Assembly (NCBI GenBank): GCA_002343545.1
Contig: DDRA01000103.1
Span: 8,340 to 32,146 of the forward strand
DNA from: Bacteriovoracaceae bacterium UBA2428
GTDB lineage: Bacteria > Bdellovibrionota > UBA2428
DNA length: 23,807 bases
Reading direction: 5' to 3'
This document shows, piece by piece, positions 1 through 6,830 of this stretch; position 1 is the stretch's first letter; each line of letters begins with the position of its first letter. The notes beneath the pieces are model-generated. The model saw only the letters and a list, made by a program, of their open reading frames with translations. It did not search any database and was not told where the DNA came from. Position numbers and translations under genes: made by a program.

Positions 1-777
1 CGTCTCTACACGGAACGCGACAAGGAAATCTTCAAGCCGATGACGTCGGCGGCCAAGGGCCTCGAGGACGTGCTGGGCGGCGTGGACAAGTGGAGCACGA
101 TCCTCAAGCGCGCGCGCGAGCGCGGCGCGCCGGCGGGCGAAGTGCGGCGCCTCGAAGGCAAGGTCCAGGACGCCCAGAAGGATGTGGCTAAACGTCTGAG
201 GAAAGACGGCTGGGCGGGGGGAGCGGAACCGCTCTTGCGCCGCTTCGAACGCCAGCTCGCCAAGTTCGACGGGATGTCGCCGGCCGAAGACTACGCCTAC
301 ATGGTCGAGCGCCTTCGCCACAGCCTGGGGAAGGTCGTCGACGAAGAATTCGACGTCTCGAAACTCGAAGAAGGAAACGGCCTGCACGAGTTCCGGCGCC
401 GGCTGCGGTGGTTCCTCATCGAGGCGCGCACGCTCGAAGGTTTGCTCTCGTTCCGTCCCGGCACCTCGTGCCCCGTCCCGGCGTTGCGCGGCCTCCTGCG
501 CGATCCCGTCGCGACGAGCAAGTACGGCGACCTTCCGAAGCCCCGTCCCGGCGCGCGGACCTGCGCGATCTCGCGCTGCCTCTTTCTCGAGCTCGTCGAT
601 CGCGTCGAGAAAGTCGGCGCGTTGAAGGACGAGGTCGAGGCCGACGTGAACATCGGCGGTGAATCGGACGCGGTGCCGGCCAAGTACCTCGCCCAGGCGC
701 GCCGTCTCTACGCCGACTTCGTGAAGCGGGGCGGGGGGCCGGCCCTTGCCCAAGAGCTTTCGGCTTGCGTGGAATAA
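1..777 (+). CDS. Unrecognised charged helical protein, 5' end outside the window
   Basis: The reading frame is open from the first base, so the gene probably begins upstream. An ATG at 40 could also be a start, giving 245 aa, but no well-spaced ribosome binding site precedes it. The product is rich in Arg, Lys, Glu and Leu and looks mostly alpha-helical, with no signal peptide or membrane segment in the visible part. One helix (around residues 112-135 counted from the ATG, containing LHEFRRRLRW) recalls the HxxR-type helices of CHAD domains, but the resemblance is too short to assign the family. Two Cys pairs occur later (around CPVP and CAISRC). TAA ends it at 775-777, followed by a 146-nt intergenic region. 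The function is unknown. I am sure this is the coding frame, but not of its start. Confidence 0.7.
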   Translation, partial: RLYTERDKEIFKPMTSAAKGLEDVLGGVDKWSTILKRARERGAPAGEVRRLEGKVQDAQKDVAKRLRKDGWAGGAEPLLRRFERQLAKFDGMSPAEDYAYMVERLRHSLGKVVDEEFDVSKLEEGNGLHEFRRRLRWFLIEARTLEGLLSFRPGTSCPVPALRGLLRDPVATSKYGDLPKPRPGARTCAISRCLFLELVDRVEKVGALKDEVEADVNIGGESDAVPAKYLAQARRLYADFVKRGGGPALAQELSACVE

Positions 778-871
778 CTTCGGAACAAGAAAATCTCGGT
801 CACGGCGGCGACGCGTTAAAAGGCGCGACTTCCGCGACTTAGATCGAATCGTGCGCGGCGACGGCCTCGGT

Positions 872-899
872 TTGGGGCAAAAGTCGGCGTCAATATTTT
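872..899 (+). promoter_or_regulatory. Possible sigma70-type promoter of the pectinacetylesterase-like gene
   Basis: TTGGGG (872-877) and TATTTT (894-899) are separated by 16 nt in an otherwise G+C-rich intergenic region. Transcription would start near 906, giving a leader of about 18 nt that holds ACGGAG (915-920) just before the ATG at 924. The match to consensus is only partial, so this is a weak call. Confidence 0.3.
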
Positions 900-923
900 G
901 CCGGGACTTCCGAAACGGAGTCC

Positions 924-1958
924 ATGAAGCATGCAGCACGACTCTTTCTCTCGGTCTCGTTGGGATCCGCTCCGGCTTGGGCCGAAGTCGAGCCCCGTTC
1001 GCTCGGTTTCGGGGACCAAACGAAGGAATACCAGCTCGTCGGTATCCCGGGCGCCCGCTGTGGCGACGGTTCGCCCTACGGCGTCTACGTCAAGCCGGGT
1101 CGAGCGGATAAGGTCCTCTTCCACCTCGAGGGCGGCGGCGCTTGCTGGAGCCGCGGGACCTGCGTCTTTCCGCAGATCACGAAGCTCAAAGTGGGCGGCG
1201 TCATCGGCGCCCTCGACGGTCGTCTCGCCGGCAATCCGTTTCTCGACCATACCTACGTCTACTTCCCTTACTGCACGGGCGACCTGTACTACGGTCGCCA
1301 CGTCGCGAGCTACGGCACGCGGCACGAAGGCCGCCTGAACGTGGGGCTCGCGCTCGCCGAGCTCGAGCGCAGCGGCACCGTCAAGCTCTCGCGCGTCGAC
1401 GACGTCGTCGTCTTCGGCGAATCGGCGGGCGCGCTCGGCGTGCTCGGCAACCTGGACCAGATGCACGCGGCGACGCCCCGTGCCCGCTACCGCACGGCGC
1501 TCGTGGACTCCCCGGGGCTCCACTTCGCCGACGACATCTGGTCGAACTTCGACGCGCCTTACGTCGAGGACATCCGCTATGCGCTCGCGCGCAACCACGT
1601 CCAGCTCGACGTGAACAGCGGGCTCGTCGGCCACCAGATGGGGGCTTTCTGCGGCGGTCGCCCGGAATGGAAGATCGGTTTCGCGCAGGGGGCGCGGGAC
1701 ATCGTCATGAGCCGCGTGTTCGGGGGCCTCTCGACCTCGGAGCATCGCAAGCTCGTCTACGGCCCGAAGGGGATCTTTCGCGCGACCGAGAACCCCGACG
1801 ACAACTGCGCCGCTTGGGTGCCGGACTCGATCCTTCACGTCTACGCGCCGTGGGTGCACGGCTGGCACTACCGCACGCGCGACGGCGTGAGCAACGGCGA
1901 GTTCAACCGCGCCGTCTACGAGAGCGCGCGGGGCGCGCCGCTGCCAAATCACCGTTGA
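924..1958 (+). CDS. Secreted pectinacetylesterase/Notum-like serine hydrolase
   Basis: This 344-aa protein carries an N-terminal signal peptide (residues 1-20, ending APAWA) and should act outside the cytoplasm. It has the layout of the pectinacetylesterase/Notum alpha/beta-hydrolase family. HLEGGGACW (67-75) forms the oxyanion-hole region, PYCTGD lies at 115-120, the nucleophile elbow GESAG at 165-169 gives catalytic Ser167, and a late His312 sits in WVHGWH (310-315). Six cysteines in the mature part (46, 74, 80, 117, 243, 294) suggest disulphides and an exported location. The family removes acetyl or acyl esters from polysaccharides, or lipids from proteins in the case of Notum. The substrate here cannot be read from sequence, and pectin is not implied. 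ATG 924 follows GGAG at 917-920 with short spacing. The gene stands alone between two intergenic gaps. Confidence 0.88.
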   Translation: MKHAARLFLSVSLGSAPAWAEVEPRSLGFGDQTKEYQLVGIPGARCGDGSPYGVYVKPGRADKVLFHLEGGGACWSRGTCVFPQITKLKVGGVIGALDGRLAGNPFLDHTYVYFPYCTGDLYYGRHVASYGTRHEGRLNVGLALAELERSGTVKLSRVDDVVVFGESAGALGVLGNLDQMHAATPRARYRTALVDSPGLHFADDIWSNFDAPYVEDIRYALARNHVQLDVNSGLVGHQMGAFCGGRPEWKIGFAQGARDIVMSRVFGGLSTSEHRKLVYGPKGIFRATENPDDNCAAWVPDSILHVYAPWVHGWHYRTRDGVSNGEFNRAVYESARGAPLPNHR

Positions 1959-2000
1959 TCCGTCCGCGCCCTCGACGGGTTTCTGACGCCTCGCTTGGCC

Positions 2001-2006
2001 TATACT
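2001..2006 (+). promoter_or_regulatory. -10 hexamer directly in front of the metallopeptidase start
   Basis: TATACT at 2001-2006 matches the sigma70 -10 consensus at five of six positions. Transcription would begin around 2013, one or two bases before the GTG at 2015. A weak TTTCTG/TTCTGA (1980-1986) lies 14-15 nt upstream as a possible -35. No usable Shine-Dalgarno sequence fits between, so the mRNA would be essentially leaderless. Confidence 0.4.
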
Positions 2007-2014
2007 GGTAAGGC

Positions 2015-3061
2015 GTGAAACCCGCGGGCGTCCCCACGACGATCGATTGGAGCGGACTCGGCGACGCCGAGCTCATGCGCCTGCGTTTTCGCGAGCTCGG
2101 CCTCGACCTCGAGAGCTCGTCGCTCCGCTCGCTCGTGGACCAGGTCCGCGGCGAACTTCGCGACCGCGGGCTGGAGCTCGATCCGCGCATCTATTTCGGC
2201 GACGAGTGGTTCAGCCCCGAGGGCGAGGTGGCCGTCGCCGTTCCCTTCTACCTCGCTCACCCGCGCCTGGTGAGCCTCGAGCGCGCGCAGCTGCTCGAGG
2301 CCGAGGGCGAAAGCCCCGAGATGTTCCTCAAGCTCCTTCGCCACGAGCTCGGTCACTGCTTCGACCACGCCTTCCGCGTCTCGCGCCGGCCCCGCTGGAA
2401 GAAGATCTTCGGCCCACCGGACCTCGAGTACGAGCCCGAGAACTACCGTCCGCGGCCCTACAGCCATAGCTACGTCCGTCACCTGCCGAACTGGTACGCG
2501 CAGGCGCACCCCGACGAGGACTTCGCCGAGACTTTCGCGGTCTGGCTCGATCCCTCGTCGCGTTGGGCCGAGACCTACCGCCGCTGGCCCGTCGCGCTCG
2601 CGAAGCTCCGCTACGTCGACGAGCTCGCGCGGGAGTTCCGCGCGAAGCCCGCGCCCGCCGCTTCGGCGCGCCTGCCTTACGACGTTTCGCGCATGAGCTC
2701 GACGCTCGACAGCCACTACCGCAAGCGGCGGCGGGAGAACGCGCAGGACCGGCCGGATTTCTTCGATCCCGACTTGCGGCGCGTGTTTCACGGCACGGCG
2801 TCCAAGCGCAGTCCGCGCTCGGCCGCGCGCTTCCTACGCTCGCGGCGCGACGAGATCGTGGACTCCGTGCACGAATGGACGAAGGAACGGAAGTTCGTCG
2901 TCGCCCAGCTTCTCCGGCGCGTCGAGAAACGTTGCGAGGAACTGGGCCTCGGTTTGGCCGACGACGACGACGAGACGCTCGCGGGCCTGCGGGTTTCGGC
3001 CTTCGTCTCGGCCACGGTCCTGAACTTCCTGTTCACGGGCCGTTTCAAGAGGAGTTACTAG
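2015..3061 (+). CDS. Putative zinc metallopeptidase (Peptidase_Mx type), paired with an ATP-grasp enzyme
   Basis: This 348-aa cytoplasmic protein has the zinc-protease motif HELGH at 110-114, within RHELGHCFDHAF. The block HPDEDFAETFAVWL at 165-178 should supply the third metal ligand (Glu168 or Glu172). This combination, along with PFYLAHPRL (77-85) and the conserved Trp12-containing N-terminus, matches the family annotated as putative zinc-binding metallopeptidase (Peptidase_Mx). The conserved N-terminus supports the GTG start at 2015. The C-terminal 130 residues are basic and helical and are not recognised. The stop codon is two bases from the ATG of the ATP-grasp gene, so the two are almost certainly co-transcribed and co-functional. 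No signal peptide is present. The substrate is unknown; peptides made or modified by the partner enzyme are an inference from gene order. Confidence 0.82.
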   Translation: MKPAGVPTTIDWSGLGDAELMRLRFRELGLDLESSSLRSLVDQVRGELRDRGLELDPRIYFGDEWFSPEGEVAVAVPFYLAHPRLVSLERAQLLEAEGESPEMFLKLLRHELGHCFDHAFRVSRRPRWKKIFGPPDLEYEPENYRPRPYSHSYVRHLPNWYAQAHPDEDFAETFAVWLDPSSRWAETYRRWPVALAKLRYVDELAREFRAKPAPAASARLPYDVSRMSSTLDSHYRKRRRENAQDRPDFFDPDLRRVFHGTASKRSPRSAARFLRSRRDEIVDSVHEWTKERKFVVAQLLRRVEKRCEELGLGLADDDDETLAGLRVSAFVSATVLNFLFTGRFKRSY

Positions 3062-3063
3062 GC

Positions 3064-4113
3064 ATGGCGACGGGACTTTCGAGCAAACGCATCCTTCTGC
3101 TCATGGACACGCTCCGCACGACGGAACCCGAAGCGATGGAGCTCGTCCTGCGCGAAGAGGGCTACCGCGAGGATCGCCAGCTCAAGCGCACGCTCGAGAC
3201 GCTCGGGCACGAGGTCTTCGCGTTCGGACTGGGCGATTCGATCGAGGATCTGCTTCGGGTCGTGCGGCGCGTGCGGCCCGACATCGTGTTCAACCAATGC
3301 GAGGCCTTCGCGGGCGACCGTTCGCTCGAACCGCAGGTCGCCGGACTCTTCGACCTGCTCGGCCTGCCGTACACGGGCGCCTCGCCCCGTTGCCTCGAAC
3401 TCTGCGCGGACAAGGGCCTCACGAAGAAGATCCTTTCCTACCACCGCGTGCGCGTGCCGGCCTTCGCGGTGTCGACGGCCCGTCGGCCGATGCGCCGCTC
3501 GGGCGGGCTCCGTTTTCCCGTCATCGTGAAACCGCTCGAGTTCGAGGCGAGCGAAGGGATCGCGCAGAGTTCCTTCGCTTCGAACTGGGAAGAGGCGCGG
3601 GCGCGCGTGGAATACCTCCACGGCAAGTTCGGCTGCGACGTCATCCTCGAGGAGTACGTCGAGGGCCGCGAGCTTTACGTCTCGCTCCTGGCGGAAGCCC
3701 GGCCGCAAGTCTTCGCGCTGAGGGAACTCGTGTTCGGGGCTTGGCCCGAGGGCAAGCCGCGCATCGCCACCTACCAGGCCAAGTGGAACGACGACTACCG
3801 CAAAAAGTGGGGCATCCGTTCGGACTACGCGCGAAGCCTCGATCCGAAGGTCGAGCAACGCATCCTTCAGGTCGGCAAGAAGATCGCGTCGCTCTTCGAG
3901 CTTCGCGGCCCGGCCCGGGTCGACCTGCGTTTGACCGAGGAGGGCGAAATCGTGTTCCTCGAAGCGAATCCGAACCCGTGTCTCTACCGGGGCGAGGACT
4001 TCGCCTCGGCCGCCGAGCGGAGCGGGCTCGATTACCCGGCGCTGCTGGACCGCATCCTGCAACAGGCCTGGCGCCGTCGTCGGCCGCTGCCCGCCATTTT
4101 GCGCGTCGCCTAG
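3064..4113 (+). CDS. ATP-grasp ligase, D-alanine-D-alanine ligase-like
   Basis: The protein is 349 aa, starting at ATG 3064 behind AAGAGGAG (3047-3054), which lies inside the end of the preceding gene. ATP-grasp hallmarks appear in order: LPYTGAS at 101-107 followed by DK at 116-117, PVIVKP at 152-157, a flexible loop with EASEGIAQSS (161-170), LEEYVEGRELYVS (195-207), RVDLRL (285-290) and the metal-binding LEANPNPCL (299-307). These closely follow Ddl-type carboxylate-amine ligases. However, the enzyme is separated from any cell-wall gene cluster and is coupled to a metallopeptidase, so a dedicated peptide or amino-acid ligase is more likely than the housekeeping Ddl. Its TAG overlaps the stop codon of the convergent lipoprotein gene in the tetranucleotide CTAG (4110-4113). 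A longer in-frame extension upstream (to 2563) runs through the metallopeptidase gene and is rejected. Confidence 0.85.
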   Translation: MATGLSSKRILLLMDTLRTTEPEAMELVLREEGYREDRQLKRTLETLGHEVFAFGLGDSIEDLLRVVRRVRPDIVFNQCEAFAGDRSLEPQVAGLFDLLGLPYTGASPRCLELCADKGLTKKILSYHRVRVPAFAVSTARRPMRRSGGLRFPVIVKPLEFEASEGIAQSSFASNWEEARARVEYLHGKFGCDVILEEYVEGRELYVSLLAEARPQVFALRELVFGAWPEGKPRIATYQAKWNDDYRKKWGIRSDYARSLDPKVEQRILQVGKKIASLFELRGPARVDLRLTEEGEIVFLEANPNPCLYRGEDFASAAERSGLDYPALLDRILQQAWRRRRPLPAILRVA

Positions 4114-6740
4114 CGGGGGATCGGAATCCGGAAGAGCCCCGGCGCTTGCGTGAGCGTGGGGCCGAGGTTCGTCGCTTCCGAGAGGAAGCTCAGGAAACCG
4201 CCGTCGGCCGAGAAGAAGGCGCCCTTGCGCGTGGCCGCGTTGCCGATCGCGCCGCCGTCCGCACGCGAATGCAGTTCCATCGAGTCGTCCGAAAGATCGC
4301 GCACGAAGAGGTCCCAGGTCCCCGCGGCGTCTCCCGAGGCGTACGCGGCGGACGGGAAGAGCGAAGGCGACGCGAAGCTGAGCAGCGGAAGCGTGGGGTG
4401 GAGCGAGATGGATTCGGGCAGCCGCGCGACGGTGTTCGAGTAGAAGGCCGGCGTTTCCTGGTAGTCGGAGAGGACGTTCGCGCCCGTCCACGCGCCGGCC
4501 GCGAAGCGACCGAAGGCCATCTGCCAAGCGAGCCGCTCCGTCGAGACGTCGAGCGACTGGGCGTCTTCGATGTAGGTGTTCGTCCAGTTCGGATCGCTAT
4601 GCGATCCCCATTTGCTGACGAATTCGCATTCCTGATAGGGGGCGTTGTAGATCGCGCCGCTCGGGCCCGTGAAGTCGACCCCGTTCATTTCGGGCCAGGC
4701 GGGGTTGCAGTAGAGCTGGTAGCGCTCGACCGAGATCGAGCGCGTTTGCGTCTTGGTCGCGGTCGGGAAGACGGCCTTGGCGTTGTCGATGCGGGGCCTT
4801 CCTTCCGTGAAGACGGTGCTCGCGTAAAGCGAGTATCCGTCATCCGCCCCCATGCCTTGTTCGTTCCGGTCGTTGAAGCCGTTGGCGCCGCCCAACACGG
4901 CCGTGACGCCGTTGCGCCGGATGAGGTTGTCGACGCTGCGCGATTTGGAGGTGTTGCAACTCAGCGGCGTCCCGCTGCCGGGATCGACGTAGTCCGAAAG
5001 CGACTGGCTGTCCGAGACGCGGTAAAAGGCCACGCTCTGACCGTCCGGCGAAAGGGCCGGGCTCGAGTAGCCTTGCAAGGAATAGCTCATGCCGTCGCAG
5101 ACGAAAGTCCGGACGAGGCCGGCGCTATGGAGGTTCGCGGCGACGAGCGTTTGCGTCGTGCCGAGCCCGAGGTCGTCGATCACGATGTCCTTCATCGAAA
5201 ACTGCTGATCCGGGTAGCCGACCAAGTCGCAAGCGTTGTTGCCGGCGTAGATGGCCTTCAGGGACCTATCCATGCTGCGCTCGTACACGACCTTCGTGCC
5301 GCTTTCGTCGAGGTCGGGCCGCGAGTACGAGATGGGTTGGCTATAGGTCTCGGTGAAAGGACCGCTGGTCTGCTGGGTGCAGCCGCCGGGCGCGGCGAGG
5401 ATCCACCCGCCGGGATCGGACTCCTGGCAGGAGTCGTAGTCGAGCATCAGCGTGTTCACGTTGTCCTGGCAAGAAAAAAACTGCGGCCCGTCCTCGGGCG
5501 CGCGGGCCGTGCCCGGTTGGCAGTAGACGTTGACGCTCGCCGTGTAGCTGCAAGACGCGATGACCGTCGATCCGGAGTTTGCCGAGGCGGCGGTGAGGAC
5601 CGACAAGCTCGAGCCTTGGCGGTCGAAGCGGTAGACGTCGCGAAGCGCGTTCGCGTCGTCGACGACGAGGTTGCTCGCGCAGGAATCGAAGACGACGTAG
5701 CGGCCGTTGCCGCTGATCCGCGGGTTCGAGGAGTCGCAGTTGCCCGCGATGCCAAGATTCGACTGCGAGATCCGCGTCGCCGAGTGCGTGGAGAAATCCC
5801 ACAGGTAGACCTGGCTCGGGCTGCCGCTCGCGTAGACGCCCCATTGGCCGTCGTCGCTCGTGTCTTCCAGGCCGTGCAGGGAGTTCGCGATGGCGACGTA
5901 GTTCGAGGCGACGAGGGCGATCGGCGGGTTGGTGACGGCGATCGTGCCGACGCCGTTGAGCGCCCCGCTCGCGTGACCGAGCGCGAAACTGCGCGCCGTG
6001 CCGGCCACCGTGCCGAGGAAAGTGAAAGAATAGGTGCCGTCGCCGTTGTCCACCGGCGAGCTGAAGGTGCCCGAAGCCGTGCCCGCGCCGCCGAGCGAGA
6101 CGACGAGTCCCGTCGCGCCGCCGCCTTGGATCGCGTTGCCGTAAGCGTCGCGCGCCACGATCTGGCCGTTCGTGGAAGCGCCCTTGTTCACGCTCGAAGC
6201 GTCGAGCGAGACGGAGGAGTGCGGGGCCGAGAAGGGGCCGGGGAAAACCGAAATCGGCTCGGCGTCCACGGGGTCGCTCGTCTGGCCCGCGACCCGGAAG
6301 CGCAGCTGGCAGTGGCTGCCGATGAAGTGGGGGGTGAAGCTGCCCTTGAAGCTGCTTTCCGCGGGAACGTAGACGGGCTGCACGAGATCGCCCGTACAGT
6401 CGCTCGCGTCGTCGAGGGACGCGGTGACCTCGTAGCGTTCGGCATCGGCCAAATTCAGGCCCGCGGCGTCGCGCAGCCGGATGACGAAGTCGGCGGGGGC
6501 GCCGGCCGTGGTGATATTGGCCTGGGTGATGAGCGACTGGGCGAGGGAGGGCGTCGCGGCGCCCGGAGTCGTTCCGTCCGGCGAAGCACCGCCCGCGCCC
6601 GGATTCGCCGGAACCGAGATCGGCGCGGCGCCGCCGGCGCTGACGTTGAAGTAGCCGCCGCCGAAGCAGCCGCTCAGCACGAGCGGAAGCACGCCGAGGC
6701 GGCTCGTCCGGAAAAAGGCGTTTTTGGAACGGAGGCTCAC
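4110..6740 (-). CDS. Large lipoprotein: Ig-like domain plus TolB-like beta-propeller repeats
   Basis: An 876-aa protein starts at GTG (6740 on the minus strand). The lipoprotein signal ends LVLSGC with lipidated Cys25, followed by a Gly/Pro/Ala-rich spacer. Residues about 75-170 form a beta-rich region with a Cys pair. Residues about 172-270 look like an invasin/filamin-type Ig-like domain (DAYGNAI at 198-204, DNGDGTYSFTF at 231-241). From about 290 to the end, repeats of the form PxxSxDGxxVxF (for example NPRISGNGRYVVF, SPALSPDGQSVAF, GAFFSADGGFLSF) indicate a TolB/PD40-like propeller. Many Cys residues fit an exported location. It is probably anchored in the outer membrane, where it would bind or sense something; no enzyme motif is visible. 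It reads against its neighbours and seems to be a single-gene unit. The GTG has no good ribosome binding site, so the start is fixed mainly by the signal peptide. Confidence 0.85.
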   Translation of the reverse strand: MSLRSKNAFFRTSRLGVLPLVLSGCFGGGYFNVSAGGAAPISVPANPGAGGASPDGTTPGAATPSLAQSLITQANITTAGAPADFVIRLRDAAGLNLADAERYEVTASLDDASDCTGDLVQPVYVPAESSFKGSFTPHFIGSHCQLRFRVAGQTSDPVDAEPISVFPGPFSAPHSSVSLDASSVNKGASTNGQIVARDAYGNAIQGGGATGLVVSLGGAGTASGTFSSPVDNGDGTYSFTFLGTVAGTARSFALGHASGALNGVGTIAVTNPPIALVASNYVAIANSLHGLEDTSDDGQWGVYASGSPSQVYLWDFSTHSATRISQSNLGIAGNCDSSNPRISGNGRYVVFDSCASNLVVDDANALRDVYRFDRQGSSLSVLTAASANSGSTVIASCSYTASVNVYCQPGTARAPEDGPQFFSCQDNVNTLMLDYDSCQESDPGGWILAAPGGCTQQTSGPFTETYSQPISYSRPDLDESGTKVVYERSMDRSLKAIYAGNNACDLVGYPDQQFSMKDIVIDDLGLGTTQTLVAANLHSAGLVRTFVCDGMSYSLQGYSSPALSPDGQSVAFYRVSDSQSLSDYVDPGSGTPLSCNTSKSRSVDNLIRRNGVTAVLGGANGFNDRNEQGMGADDGYSLYASTVFTEGRPRIDNAKAVFPTATKTQTRSISVERYQLYCNPAWPEMNGVDFTGPSGAIYNAPYQECEFVSKWGSHSDPNWTNTYIEDAQSLDVSTERLAWQMAFGRFAAGAWTGANVLSDYQETPAFYSNTVARLPESISLHPTLPLLSFASPSLFPSAAYASGDAAGTWDLFVRDLSDDSMELHSRADGGAIGNAATRKGAFFSADGGFLSFLSEATNLGPTLTQAPGLFRIPIPR

Positions 6741-6800
6741 CTAAGGCAGTTTAATCTTCCCGTTTCGGGCTGTTCCATTAAGATTGCGTGAGGAAGGTCA

Positions 6801-6824
6801 ATGCGAGCGGTCCTCGTCCGATAA
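6801..6824 (+). other. Possible 7-codon leader ORF before the FHA gene
   Basis: ATG at 6801 opens MRAVLVR followed by TAA (6822-6824). It is preceded by AGGAAGG (6791-6797) with a short spacer, a better-placed ribosome binding site than the one in front of the FHA gene's ATG (6831), where TAAGGAAG nearly touches the start. Translation of the mini-ORF ending 6 nt before 6831 could feed ribosomes to the next start by coupling. It may also be chance. Confidence 0.25.
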
Positions 6825-6830
6825 GGAAGC

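Noticed and set aside
3297..6791. 1164-codon open frame on the plus strand
   Set aside because: It is antisense to the lipoprotein gene for most of its length and crosses the ATP-grasp gene in another phase. The product is Arg/Ala/Val/Asp-rich low-complexity sequence, as expected from a shadow frame in G+C-rich DNA, while the opposite frame has a lipoprotein signal and propeller repeats.
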